A stretch of DNA of 64,000 nucleotides from assembly GCA_022225965.2 (NCBI GenBank), contig JAKJXP020000030.1, forward strand, positions 1 to 64,000, read 5' to 3'. Shown here in pieces: positions 55,462 through 64,000 of the stretch. Position numbers and translations under genes: made by a program. The notes beneath the pieces were generated by a model. It was given only the letters and a program-made list of their open reading frames with translations. It was not told where the DNA came from and made no database searches. The stretch is from Diatrype stigma (lineage: Eukaryota > Ascomycota > Sordariomycetes > Xylariales > Diatrypaceae). How positions within the stretch are numbered: position 1 is the stretch's first letter; every line of letters starts with the position of its first letter.

Positions 55462-55480
55462 TAGGTAGGTACCTATGCCT
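55462..55480. repeat. TTAGGTAGGTACCTATG motif
   Basis: A near-palindromic TAGGTAGGTACCTA of the dispersed family, about 1.15 kb upstream of the zinc-regulator ATG. Confidence 0.75.
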
Positions 55481-55920
55481 ACATGACAGTCATACAGTGG
55501 ATTGATTCAGGTTGGTTCCAATTGGTTTCATGGATGCCTTTTGACACTGCCGAAAGCGTGCTTTATTATGTAATCAACTGGCTAACCAACTTGTACCTAC
55601 CAACTACGAGGAAAACAAGGACAGACTTGGAACTCACCATGCCTACCACCGAGCTGGTTGATATATCACCAAGTGCTCCTGCCAACTACTTGACTACATG
55701 CCCAGGGACGAGGTTCAGCGCTTGAGGCAGCTGGAGGCACTAAGGGCGAGTCATTTTTATCCAAACCCTTCCATCTATATTGGGTACCAGGGGAAGTCAC
55801 CAATCAAGCATCAGGCTCACAACCCTTCCATCTGCAGGCCATTTTGAAAAAGAAAACATGATGACAGTTTCAGTGATTGGGGTTAGTGCAATGACGCTAT
55901 CCAGCCAGGTTTGGTAAGTG

Positions 55921-55975
55921 GTTTGGTGGTAGTTTGGTGGCAGTTTGGTTGGTGGCAGTTTGGTTGGTGGCAGTT
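55921..55975. repeat. GTTTGGTGGCA repeat
   Basis: Four imperfect units of GTTTGGT(TGGT)GGCA in tandem. Confidence 0.8.
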
Positions 55976-56044
55976 GAGGTGGCCATCAAGGTTCTCAGCC
56001 AGACCTTCAACTTATGCAAAGTCTACACAGTACCTACCTAAGGC

Positions 56045-56113
56045 TACCACTACCACTACCACTACCACTACTACTACCACTACCACTGCTACTGCCACTA
56101 CCACTGCTACTGC
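56045..56113. repeat. (TACCAC)n microsatellite
   Basis: About eleven TACCAC/TACTAC/TGCTAC units, a (TAC)n-derived tract upstream of the zinc-regulator gene. Confidence 0.85.
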
Positions 56114-56133
56114 CCAATCTGCAACACGGAAGG

Positions 56134-56176
56134 GACCCAGGACCCAAGACCCAGGACCCAGGACCCAGGACCCAGG
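56134..56176. repeat. (GACCCAG)n minisatellite
   Basis: Six units of a GGACCCA/AGACCCA 7-mer in tandem. Confidence 0.85.
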
Positions 56177-56632
56177 CTGTCAGGGCAGAGTGGGTTGGCA
56201 AAACTTGAACACGGTCAGGTCGTTATTCAGTCATTCCCTTTTGCGCACAAAGGCCAATATCGAACGCTCGACCTTTCCCACCAGGATCCCATCCCCGGGT
56301 ACAAGAGCCTCTCCTTCTAGCCATCACCTCCCCGTGTACCGAAAAACCCATCTGTCCCCCAGGAAAAAAGACCCTGCCACAGATCCTTTGTCGATCCTTT
56401 CCACCGTTGTGCACGGAGTTGGGTATGAACCATATTCACTGACACCCCCGTCGCATACCTCCGCTTCATACCGTCATAGCCGTGTGCCGTCTTGCGGAAC
56501 GCTGATTACACTGGTTGGTCTTCGGTCTTGCGGCCCCAGTTCCGTTCAACTTCCTCCGTGGACTCCAATAGAAATATATATAGATTGAGGTTGTGGTTGC
56601 CGGTTCCAATCCAGCACCACCACCGTTGGATC

Positions 56633-58455
56633 ATGGACGACACCAGCCATCACCGGGATCCGGATTACGATGCCAGCTACGGAGTTCCTACCTTGTCACC
56701 TCCTTCCAATCTAGCCAGGCTCAGTGCCACCCCGGCCAGCAGCAACCATGCACCCGATCCGACCTTCTCGTACGGGATGCATAATTTTGGTACTCTACTG
56801 CCATCATCGCTGAGCGCCTTTCATACGTCCCACGACGACTCTTGTGTCGACACTTGTATACCCAAGGACTATAGTCTTTGGCCGCCGTATCGAGGCTCGT
56901 ACACACCATCCCATGCCCACAGGCAACGTCTGTCAACTTCCTCTATCGCACGTCCGCATTTTCAACTAGAGAACGATGCCTTCACTACGTCGATGCAAGA
57001 GCCTCCTGATTTCTTCTCGCAGTATTTCTTTGACATGAAGTTTCCCCTGGGCAACGATCCAAAATCAACGAACTATTTTCCATATACGGGTAATCAAGTC
57101 GGCGGCGGTCTCTTTGATAACGCCCCCGACCTAGCTCCCGGTCTAGGCATGGCTCAGCAGTGCCCAGCCCCTGATGACTGCGCCTCGGTCGACTGCAGCC
57201 AAGTCTCGTGCTCTAGCAACTGCTGTTCGACGGTCTGCCAGGACAACAGTTGCACCGGAGGAACACCCTGTGACGATGTTTCCTGCTTTGACAGCAACCT
57301 TCATCAACCATTTGGTGATATGTTCAACGAGTTCCCGGATTGGCATCCCGCAATGACCCAACAGCTAGCTGACGATCCACACAATCAACCATGTAACCAC
57401 ACAAACACGGAACACGATGTGGCATTTACCCTGAGGGACCTGAAAGAGCCTAGTTCTTCAGCTTTGCAGCACCACCAAGATCCCTTCCAATTTGAGTGCC
57501 CCTTTCTCAGCGCCTCTGAGCAGTCGGCGGCTGATACTGACCACCGTGCCTTCTCCCTCGGTCATGGTATGCCAGATCTGACATATGATCCTACCATCGG
57601 TCCGTGTTCAAGCAAATCAAGAAGCTGCGCCAAGGTGGCAACTGAACCGACCAAGGCCACGCAGCATGTATGTGGCTGGGTTGTCGGTTCCCCTGGCGAT
57701 GCGGAAAAAACCTGCGGTCAGGTCTTCAACGACAGCTCCGCTCTCAATGAACATCTGTGCGCTGATCACGTAAGTCAGTTGTCGGCCAAGACGAAATATA
57801 TTTGTCAGTGGCATGGATGTTCTCGCGCAGATGATCAGGGGTTTGCATCGCGAAATAAACTCAAGCGGCATATCACAACCCACACTGCATGTACGTCTTA
57901 ACCTCCTCGATATTCTCTATTTGTGATGCTGACTAGGTGAAGACAAACCTTTCGCCTGTGAACAATGCGGCGAAGGATTTTCGGCGCAGCAGGCACTTGA
58001 CCAACACCGTAGAACTCACACTGGTGAGAAACCATACAAATGTCCGGAGCCGGGTTGCAACAAGTCCTTCAAGCAGAAAAGCGCGTTGAGTAAGTTTGCC
58101 CCTCCGTGACACAAACACTTGACCCTAACTAATTGCACCAGCTATGCACATACGCACGCATACAGGTGAGAAGCCGCTGAAATGCGAGATCTGCGGGAAG
58201 TGTTTCTGCGAGTCGTCCAACTTGTCGAAGCATCGAAAGACGCACAATCCGGACTATAAGTTCAAGTGTGATGAGCCAGGCTGCGACAGCCAGTTCATAC
58301 GGATTGACCAGCTCCGAAGGCACCAAGCAAAACACACCCGGCAAAAGAAGAAGAGTAAGGCTCGCTCACAAGCCGGGTTGTTGACCCCTTCGGACGAACT
58401 GACCTCTATCGAAAGCCCATACCCTCTAACACTGGAGGATGAGCAACTTTTTTGA
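56633..58455 (+). CDS. zafA: ZafA/Zap1-type zinc-responsive C2H2 transcription factor
   Basis: Zap1 in yeast and ZafA in Aspergillus switch on zinc-uptake genes when zinc is scarce. Three exons, 56633-57890, 57937-58089 and 58142-58455, give about 574 aa; both introns fall in the zinc-finger region. I chose the ATG of [10 protein letters not shown]; the frame extends upstream only through a TTG. A Cys-rich segment lies at about 177-219 ([20 protein letters not shown] ... CCSTVC), which could sense zinc, as in activation domain 1 of Zap1. Six zinc fingers follow from about 347: two divergent ones (CGWVVGSP...HLCADH; CQWHGC...HITTH) and four in a canonical array linked by HTGEKP. The third and fourth read [17 protein letters not shown] and [19 protein letters not shown]. 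The protein ends in a short polar tail. Confidence 0.9.
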
Positions 58456-60122
58456 TATGCGTCTCGGCTCGGACGTAGAACGGTTGGTTGAACAGCAATC
58501 GGACAGAGACATGCGCAGAAAGAACTGAGATGCTCTTTACATTGTTATATGGACTATGAATACGCGAGGGCTAAGGTATTAGCACCGAACGGACTACATG
58601 AGAGCAAGGCGCGCCATATCACTCAACGGGCTCTAATCCGAGACCCTACTGGATGGTTCGACGTTGACTCGCCTATCAACGCCTCTACGTTAGACACGGA
58701 CCCTTTGGGACGTTAACGGCTCGTACGACAATTACGCGAACTAGCTTAGCTTTGATACCCAGATCCCGATCGTGAGCCGACGCTTCTGTAGTCACTGCGT
58801 ACGACTACTATCTGAAGGGACATACGTTATGAATGAGGAGACGTGAATAAAAGCGTATATATTTCGTTTTCGAGTAGGAACGTGTCAGTATGGATTTGAG
58901 ACGTGACAAGTACCGCTGAGATGTGCTTCTTGATGTACTAGTAGTCGCTTCATATTGGCCGTAGACTCACCAGCGCGATATATGTATGTAGCCTACGGAT
59001 ATCTACCATTACAAGGTTCTCAAGGCGTCAATATCACCCGGGACGGTTATCTTGAAGATTCTATCCATCTACACTGCCAGCGTAATGGAATCAGTGGGAC
59101 AGGGCGGTGCCTTCGACGAGAGGGGCCTGGGAGCCAGGCAAAACGTGGGCATTAGAATCAGAGGGACTGCATCTAACAGTATTGAGAACGATTGAGAACG
59201 ACAAGACGCGTGGTTGTACAGTTCTATGATTACTTGACTACTTGACCAACGACCTCGGTACCTAAGTAGCTTTGAACGTATACCTACTGTCTGTTGGTTG
59301 AACATTAGTGGCTATCTTCCATTAATCCACGTAGGCGTTCGTCCTCAACCGTAAGACCAAACACAGCGGGTGGCAAGTGCCGAAGAGCTACATGGTACCG
59401 GTAGGTGAGAAGCATCGAACCTAGTACCGGCTGACGTAGCGATCGCCATTCCTGTGTGATGGCTTGCACATGTGGAAAATCACCAGGGCTTTGAAAGCGG
59501 TAGAAGAAGTTCTAGTAGACCTGCCAATAAACAAGGTCTGATTTCCAGTGTTCTCGATCAATTCGATCTGCAGTTCGAGGCCGATGTACCTCGATTCTGA
59601 GGGCTTGATTCATGGATGGATGATGGTTTTCACCGTGGGATAAGCACTTGCGTACTTTGGCACTCGGGTATCAATGGTAGATAGAGCATGAGGCAGAAGT
59701 AACGATCGTGTGTTCAGATTTCAGGGAGACCGTTTTACTCTCCTTGCCATATTGACATCGGACAGTCGACCGTTTGGATAGGTAGGGACAGGGAACATAT
59801 GGGAAACCACTCTCACATCAACCACCCAATATTGCGGCTGGAAAGAGACAAGAAGTTAGTAGTCGAGGCTGTTTCATAAGCGTCATTCATGAGCACGAGT
59901 GTGGAAGACCGGTAGCACTGGTATGACTTTGTTTTATGCATTTATTTGCATTTCATTCGCATGAGCAGCTACATGGGCTGCGAGTGTATCCTCGTAAACA
60001 CCTTATGAACCGAGAAACCTTTTTGATGCCATGCAAATATCAAATCCCTGCCTTGAGGAATGAGCACATCCGTTCGTCCTTCCGAAATCCGGAACATCAA
60101 CTCCCTAGCGAGCAAAAGCCAT
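58456..60122. other. Intergenic, convergent 3' ends
   Basis: The gap is 1.7 kb between the zinc-regulator stop and the RPL35 last coding exon. No gene or clear repeat is seen; frames of 60-80 aa lack resemblance. Confidence 0.65.
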
Positions 60123-61022
60123 TCAAGCAGCCTAAGCAGAATAGCGATCATCGTCAGCACCATGTATCAATTGTGGAGTAAATGTAGCACCGAGAGGTGT
60201 AGTGTAGGTGGATTGTAGGCTATCGTGGTCTCCGGGGGGAGGCGCGGAACGTTCGCGGGGTTCTCATACCTTAACGGCGAATTTACGTTGGGGGAAATGT
60301 GTCTGGCGCTTCTTCGTCTTCTCAAGAACCTGTGACTTCTCCTCGGGCGACAGACGACGGCGGATGGCACGGGTTTGCTTGGGGCGCAGGTCGAGAGGTA
60401 GGTACTTCTTGTTCTTGTAGAAGAGTCGGAGTTGCGATCGTTGCTTGATGTTAACGATAGTAAGTACGCGGGCGATCGACTTGCGCAGATCGTGGCTGTA
60501 ATGGACGCAGAAGGGTCAGTCTCATGTCTTATCAATTTCTTTCCTTCGTCCCTCTCCGTCCCCCGTTCGTATTATTTGCCAGCCAACAAGCGTTGCATTC
60601 GACGAACGGGAGACGTGGGAAGAAGGTTTCGAATGGGTTCGCTTCTCACATCTTGTTGAGCTTGGTTCCGGAAGAAGTAACCTTCTGAATGCGCAGCTGG
60701 CCGAGCTCTGCCTTGAGCTCGGTGAGCGTCTTCAGGAGATCGTCCTTGTTCTTGCTCCAGAGGGTGGCGGTCTTGACCTTGGGCGACGACTAAATCGGCA
60801 GGAAAGAGTTGTTAGCAGCAGGATCGCAGCAGGGCGAAGAGGAACAACAACGGTAGTTCGAATTGAAACACGCGGGTATTGTCGTTCAAATAGGGTCGTT
60901 CTTTCTTTTCGGGGTTTCCCTTCTCCTCCGTTCGTCTTCCTCCCTATCCCTCAATCTCGATGAACCATCACCAGCAGCTGGAAATGAGCCGCCCGATTGA
61001 ATTGCAAAATAGAACTTACCAT
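60123..61022 (-). CDS. rpl35: 60S ribosomal protein eL35
   Basis: eL35 sits by the polypeptide exit tunnel of the large ribosomal subunit. Four coding exons join in phase: 61020-61022 (the ATG alone), 60650-60789, 60270-60495 and 60123-60131, giving 125 aa. The spliced protein starts [20 protein letters not shown], continues [19 protein letters not shown] and [19 protein letters not shown], and ends RKFAVKAA. The first intron directly after the ATG is usual for ribosomal-protein genes. The last exon codes only GCT GCT TGA. If intron 3 is not removed, the protein ends KFAVKV two bases later, nearly as good; I prefer the spliced form because the family ends AVKA and a CTGAC branch and CTTAG acceptor are present. 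Confidence 0.93.
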
Positions 61023-61195
61023 CTTGACTGGCTGTGTTAGTAGTGTTGAGGGAGATGCGTTGCTTGCGCTTCTTAAGATGGCCGCCGGTTGGTTTGGTGT
61101 AGGATCTCGAACTGGGCTGGAGTTGGAGGGTCAGAACAAATTTACCAAAATTGCAGTGGGCTGGTGCAGGCGCTTAGCTTAGGGCTTTTTTGCGG
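61023..61195. promoter_or_regulatory. RPL35 upstream region
   Basis: 173 nt lie between the RPL35 ATG and the next annotated frame. They should contain the RPL35 5' UTR and core promoter. No clear TATA element is visible. Confidence 0.4.
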
Positions 61196-61555
61196 CTACA
61201 GGAAAAGAACGAAGAAAGCTGTGTGGGGGCACTGTAGGGATTCGATGTGGCACGTAGCAGTACGTACTGTGCCAGGCAGATCCAGGTATCTGAGCGCCAC
61301 CTTTGGATTGATGGATGGCCAGTTAGGCGAAGGTGGAGTCGATGGCCTCGAGCTGATCATCTGGTGTGGCGGAGTAACCGGGCCACACGCCACACCTGAG
61401 GATCGAGGTGGAGAAGGTAACTGGAACTGGATAGGCTCAGGAGCTGGCGTAGTGGGAGGTGTCTCCTTAAAGTCCTTTGGCGTAGATGTGGCGTAGCTCC
61501 CATCTAGCGCCAATTTGATACGCTTGGGAGCACGGTCCTCTTCTTCTGCACTCAT
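61196..61555 (-). CDS. Hypothetical small Pro-rich protein (doubtful)
   Basis: An open frame of 119 aa from MSAEEEDRAPKRIKLALDG, whose PKRIK resembles a nuclear signal. The middle is Pro/Thr/Ser-rich (TPPTTPAPEPIQFQLPSPPR). A good donor (GTACGT) follows the Gly-Thr codons near 61267, so the true 3' end may lie in a further exon and the hydrophobic end read here (HTAFFVLFL) may be intronic. No family is recognised. It sits tandem to RPL35 and would overlap its promoter. Confidence 0.35.
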   Translation of the reverse strand: MSAEEEDRAPKRIKLALDGSYATSTPKDFKETPPTTPAPEPIQFQLPSPPRSSGVACGPVTPPHQMISSRPSTPPSPNWPSINPKVALRYLDLPGTVRTATCHIESLQCPHTAFFVLFL

Positions 61556-62607
61556 GATTGGATCGAAGCTTTGAAGATGCAGCTTTGGAGATGCAGCTAA
61601 CCGTGCTAGATTGCCTGCCAGCCTTTGACAGCTAATTGCAAGGGAATGCAGAAAGACGGTGGTTGTTGCAATTGTGAAGAAGAAGGAATTACACAAACCG
61701 AATTATCGTTAAAGCGAACTGGGTTTTATGTATTACTACGGTACAGCAGCAGCAGTGGCTTCACATTGAACGATATTAGTCGCTTAGTCTACTGCGGCCT
61801 AACGGCCTAACAGCTTAACGGAATAATAGGTACAACCAATGCTGAGATTGAAGTATCACACGATGGTAGGAACTGGTTGCAATTCTCTTCTTACACTTAT
61901 TAGAAGGTAATGATTATACCGAGTGAAGTGAAAACCAAGGACGAATGTACCAGATAAGTATATGCATCGCATTAATCTTACAAAGTATATAGAAAATAAC
62001 TAATGCCTTTATACAACCAAACTGTCAATATATACATCTACTGGTACCTATCACCTACCACCTAATCACCTATCTCTGTATTGGGACTTCATGGTGTCGG
62101 GTGTATGTATGCAGCTATCGGCACTCTATCCACTTATTACGTATGTAGGCACGTAATAAGCGTATTGTACAAGTACGCCTGCAGTTTGAAAGACCACGCC
62201 CAACTCTCAGACTTCCAGACTCCCAGACTCCCAGACTCCAAGACCTTACCACTGGGCAACGCAACACATCGAGAGACGCATCTGAAACTATTCCCATGAC
62301 TTCAGCCCTATGTAGCCTATGGACAGCTATCTAGCAGAATCAAAGCATTTTCCTGAATTCCAGTTCCCCTCAACTGCCTCCCGTATACGAAGTAATCCAT
62401 CTCCATCTTGACCCGCCTCATGCGAAAGTGACAGAGGGAACAGTCCTTACGTAGTAGCATCCGTCGCCACGAGGCATCCTACGAGAACACACGATCCTCT
62501 TATGCGCGCCCTAAGCTCCGCGCTTCTGGAATGATCACCCGCGGCCCCGACTAAGCCGAGCCCGCACGCATTCTGCTTCATTTGCATCATATCACCTCCC
62601 TTGAAAG
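61556..62607. other. Intergenic upstream of GOS1
   Basis: The gap is 1.05 kb. It holds a CAGACTCC repeat at 62206-62240 and TACCTA/ACCTAATCACCTATC motifs at 62043-62075. No gene is supported. Confidence 0.65.
62206..62240. repeat. CCCAGACT repeat
   Basis: Four units of (C)CAGACTC in tandem. Confidence 0.75.
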
Positions 62608-63476
62608 ATGTCCGCCACCACGGGGAACCAGGGCTGGGCCCAATTGCGCCAGCAGGCCCGGTCTTTAGAAGCGCAGGTATTTAGGAATCCCCGGATACAC
62701 CTTGATCACTAGGTACAGAGGCGCACGACGACGAGATGCTGATGCTGACCCGGCCACTCTCCCCAGACGGAAACCCTATTCCACACGTATTCGCAATTCT
62801 CTACCGTCGCCAACATACCCCCGAAGCCCACCAGCGAGGAGCGGGAGACGGAGGCCCGGCTCGAGGAGCTATTTGACAAGGTAAGAAAGGACAGCCAGCA
62901 GCAGCAACAATGTTAGAAGGAAGAGGAACAACGGGCTAACCACCATGGACTCTCCTATTTCCCCGACAACAGCGGGACCACGTCATCGGCCAGCTGGCGC
63001 GGCTACTGGACTCGGAGGCGAGCCTGACGTCGTCGGCGCTGAAGCAGAACAACCTGTCGCTGCTGCGGGAGAAGCTGGCGGAGCACCGGCGGGACCTCCT
63101 GCGGCTGCGGGCGGCCCTGCAGGAGGCGCGGTCGCGGGCGCACCTGCTGACGACGGTGCGCGACGACATCGAGACGTACCGGCGCGACAACCCCGAGGCG
63201 GCCGAGGCCGAGTACATGCTGGCGGAGCGCGCACGCGTCGACAACTCCCACAACATGGTCGACAGTGTCCTGAGCCAGGCCTACGCCACCAGCGAGAGCT
63301 TCGCCGCCCAGCGCGAGACCCTCGCCAACATCAACCGCCGCATCACCCTGGCCGCCAGCCAGGTCCCCGGCCTCAACACCCTGATCGGCAAGATCTCCGC
63401 GCGGAAGCGCCGCGACGGCGTCATCATGGGCAGCTTCATCGCCTTCTGCTTCATCTTCTTCTTTTTCTTCCTGTGA
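62608..63476 (+). CDS. gos1: Gos1, Golgi Qb-SNARE
   Basis: Gos1 (GOSR1/GS28 in animals) is a SNARE for transport to and within the Golgi. Three exons, 62608-62676, 62767-62880 and 62973-63476, give 228 aa, close to the 223 aa of the yeast protein. The start reads MSATTGNQGWAQLRQQARSL. Helical N-terminal sequence (TETLFHTYSQFS; ETEARLEELFDKRDHVIGQL) leads to the SNARE motif (SHNMVDSVLSQAYATSESFA, then QRETLANINRRITLAASQVPG), followed by LNTLIGKISARKRRDG. One C-terminal membrane anchor follows (VIMGSFIAFCFIFFFFFL), as expected for a tail-anchored SNARE. Exon 3 is much more GC-rich than exons 1 and 2. Confidence 0.94.
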
Positions 63477-64000
63477 TGATGAAGAGAGGGCGCGTGGACG
63501 AAACAAAGAGAGACATATATATATAAAAGAGAACAAGAGGGAAAGGGAAGCAACTGGTTCACCAAAAGAGAGGGGGCCTCGAGGAGAGCGATGCGATTAG
63601 GACGCGGGGGCTGGGGTAGAAGGTTGTAATAATTGTGGTGTTGGTGTGGTATACCTCGATTGCGCGCACGCGGCTTGCATCCGTCACGATCAATCTGGCC
63701 AGGCGTTCAGGATCTCTAATTGCGTCTTCTTTTCTTTGTGAGCAGGACAGGCATTTGTATACTATGGACAGGAAGGGGAGCATATCCCTCTTGGTCTGGA
63801 GTCGGGCTCCATCTGTACAGCTGGAGGGAGGGTTGGTTGTGGAAACTGACTAGACATCGATATGTAGCGACCAGAAGCAAAGGTACTATAATCGACAAGG
63901 CCATTCAAAGAGTCCATTCCCTCTCCCTTTTGCTCTGACTACCTACTGTCCATTGCATCGATTCAGTGACCATCGTCAAGTCATATATGTAGGTCGTCAC
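63477..64000. other. 3' flank of GOS1 to window end
   Basis: The first 60 nt contain a TATATATATA stretch and poly-A-like sequence fitting a 3' UTR. No gene is supported. TATATGTAGGTCGTC lies at the very end. Confidence 0.6.

Larger units (their letters stand above)
54323..56632. other. Divergent promoter region with microsatellites
   Basis: The gap is 2.3 kb between the MGxxC gene and the zinc regulator. TAGGTA motifs lie at 54630-54760, 54905-54930, 55412-55420 and 55462-55480. Three microsatellites lie at 55921-56176. CAAGGT hexamers (either strand) are at 55145, 55290 and 55987. No gene is supported. Confidence 0.65.

Noticed and set aside
8823..61022. Functional cluster of splicing or ubiquitin genes
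   Set aside because: BRR2 and PRP5, and NPL4 and the E2, are separated by tens of kilobases of unrelated genes on both strands. Chance is the simpler explanation.

Overview
The window is nuclear DNA from a filamentous ascomycete (Pezizomycotina, most likely Sordariomycetes). The inference rests on short introns (mostly 50-135 nt) with GTAAGT/GTATGT-type donors, CTAAC branch sites and CAG/TAG acceptors; on typical fungal orthologues (Npl4, Brr2, Rfc2, Lrg1, Erg26, Prp5, a Zap1/ZafA-type zinc regulator, Gos1, eL35); and on gene spacing of 0.3-3 kb. The exact genus cannot be read from the sequence.

Layout. 1-755: 3' end of a PIN-like/auxin-efflux-carrier-family transporter, next to a 46-T run at the window edge. 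1311-3495 (-): NPL4. 5035-7343 (-): PWWP-domain chromatin protein. 8823-15545 (-): BRR2. 16684-18552 (+): coiled-coil protein. 18812-20159 (-): RFC2. 21077-22927 (-): multi-pass membrane protein with an alpha/beta-hydrolase-like C-terminus. 24239-25507 (-): disordered fungal protein. 27850-29187 (+): low-complexity protein. 29738-31612 (-): eight-exon, tandem-UBC E2. 33261-34562 (+): ERG26-like sterol dehydrogenase. 36828-40581 (-): LRG1-type LIM-RhoGAP. 43854-45290 (+): conserved protein of unknown function. 46638-47748 (-): mitochondrial-type HMG-box protein. 49317-53074 (+): PRP5. 53727-54322 (-): small MGxxC protein. 56633-58455 (+): ZafA/Zap1-type zinc-finger regulator. 60123-61022 (-): RPL35. 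61196-61555 (-): doubtful small ORF. 62608-63476 (+): GOS1.

The genes are housekeeping in character and do not form an obvious pathway or secondary-metabolite cluster. Two act in the spliceosome (Brr2, Prp5), two in the ubiquitin system (Npl4, the E2), two in DNA maintenance or packaging (Rfc2, the HMG protein) and two in cell surface or secretory function (Lrg1, Gos1). I saw no transposon with coding capacity, no rRNA gene, no credible tRNA and no CRISPR array.

I did not find a convincing undescribed system. The most interesting signals are at gene-structure level: two microexons (12 and 22 nt) in the E2 gene; a second UBC-like domain in that E2 with a plausible catalytic cysteine; several introns in which the AG just after the branch site must be skipped; GTTCGY donors, one competing with GTGAGC 4 nt away; 57-nt stop-free introns in both spliceosomal helicases; and a TAGGTA/TACCTA palindromic motif scattered through most intergenic spaces but not noticed in genes. 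Exon joins below were worked out by hand from splice signals, reading phase and family conservation; none was tested against transcripts.
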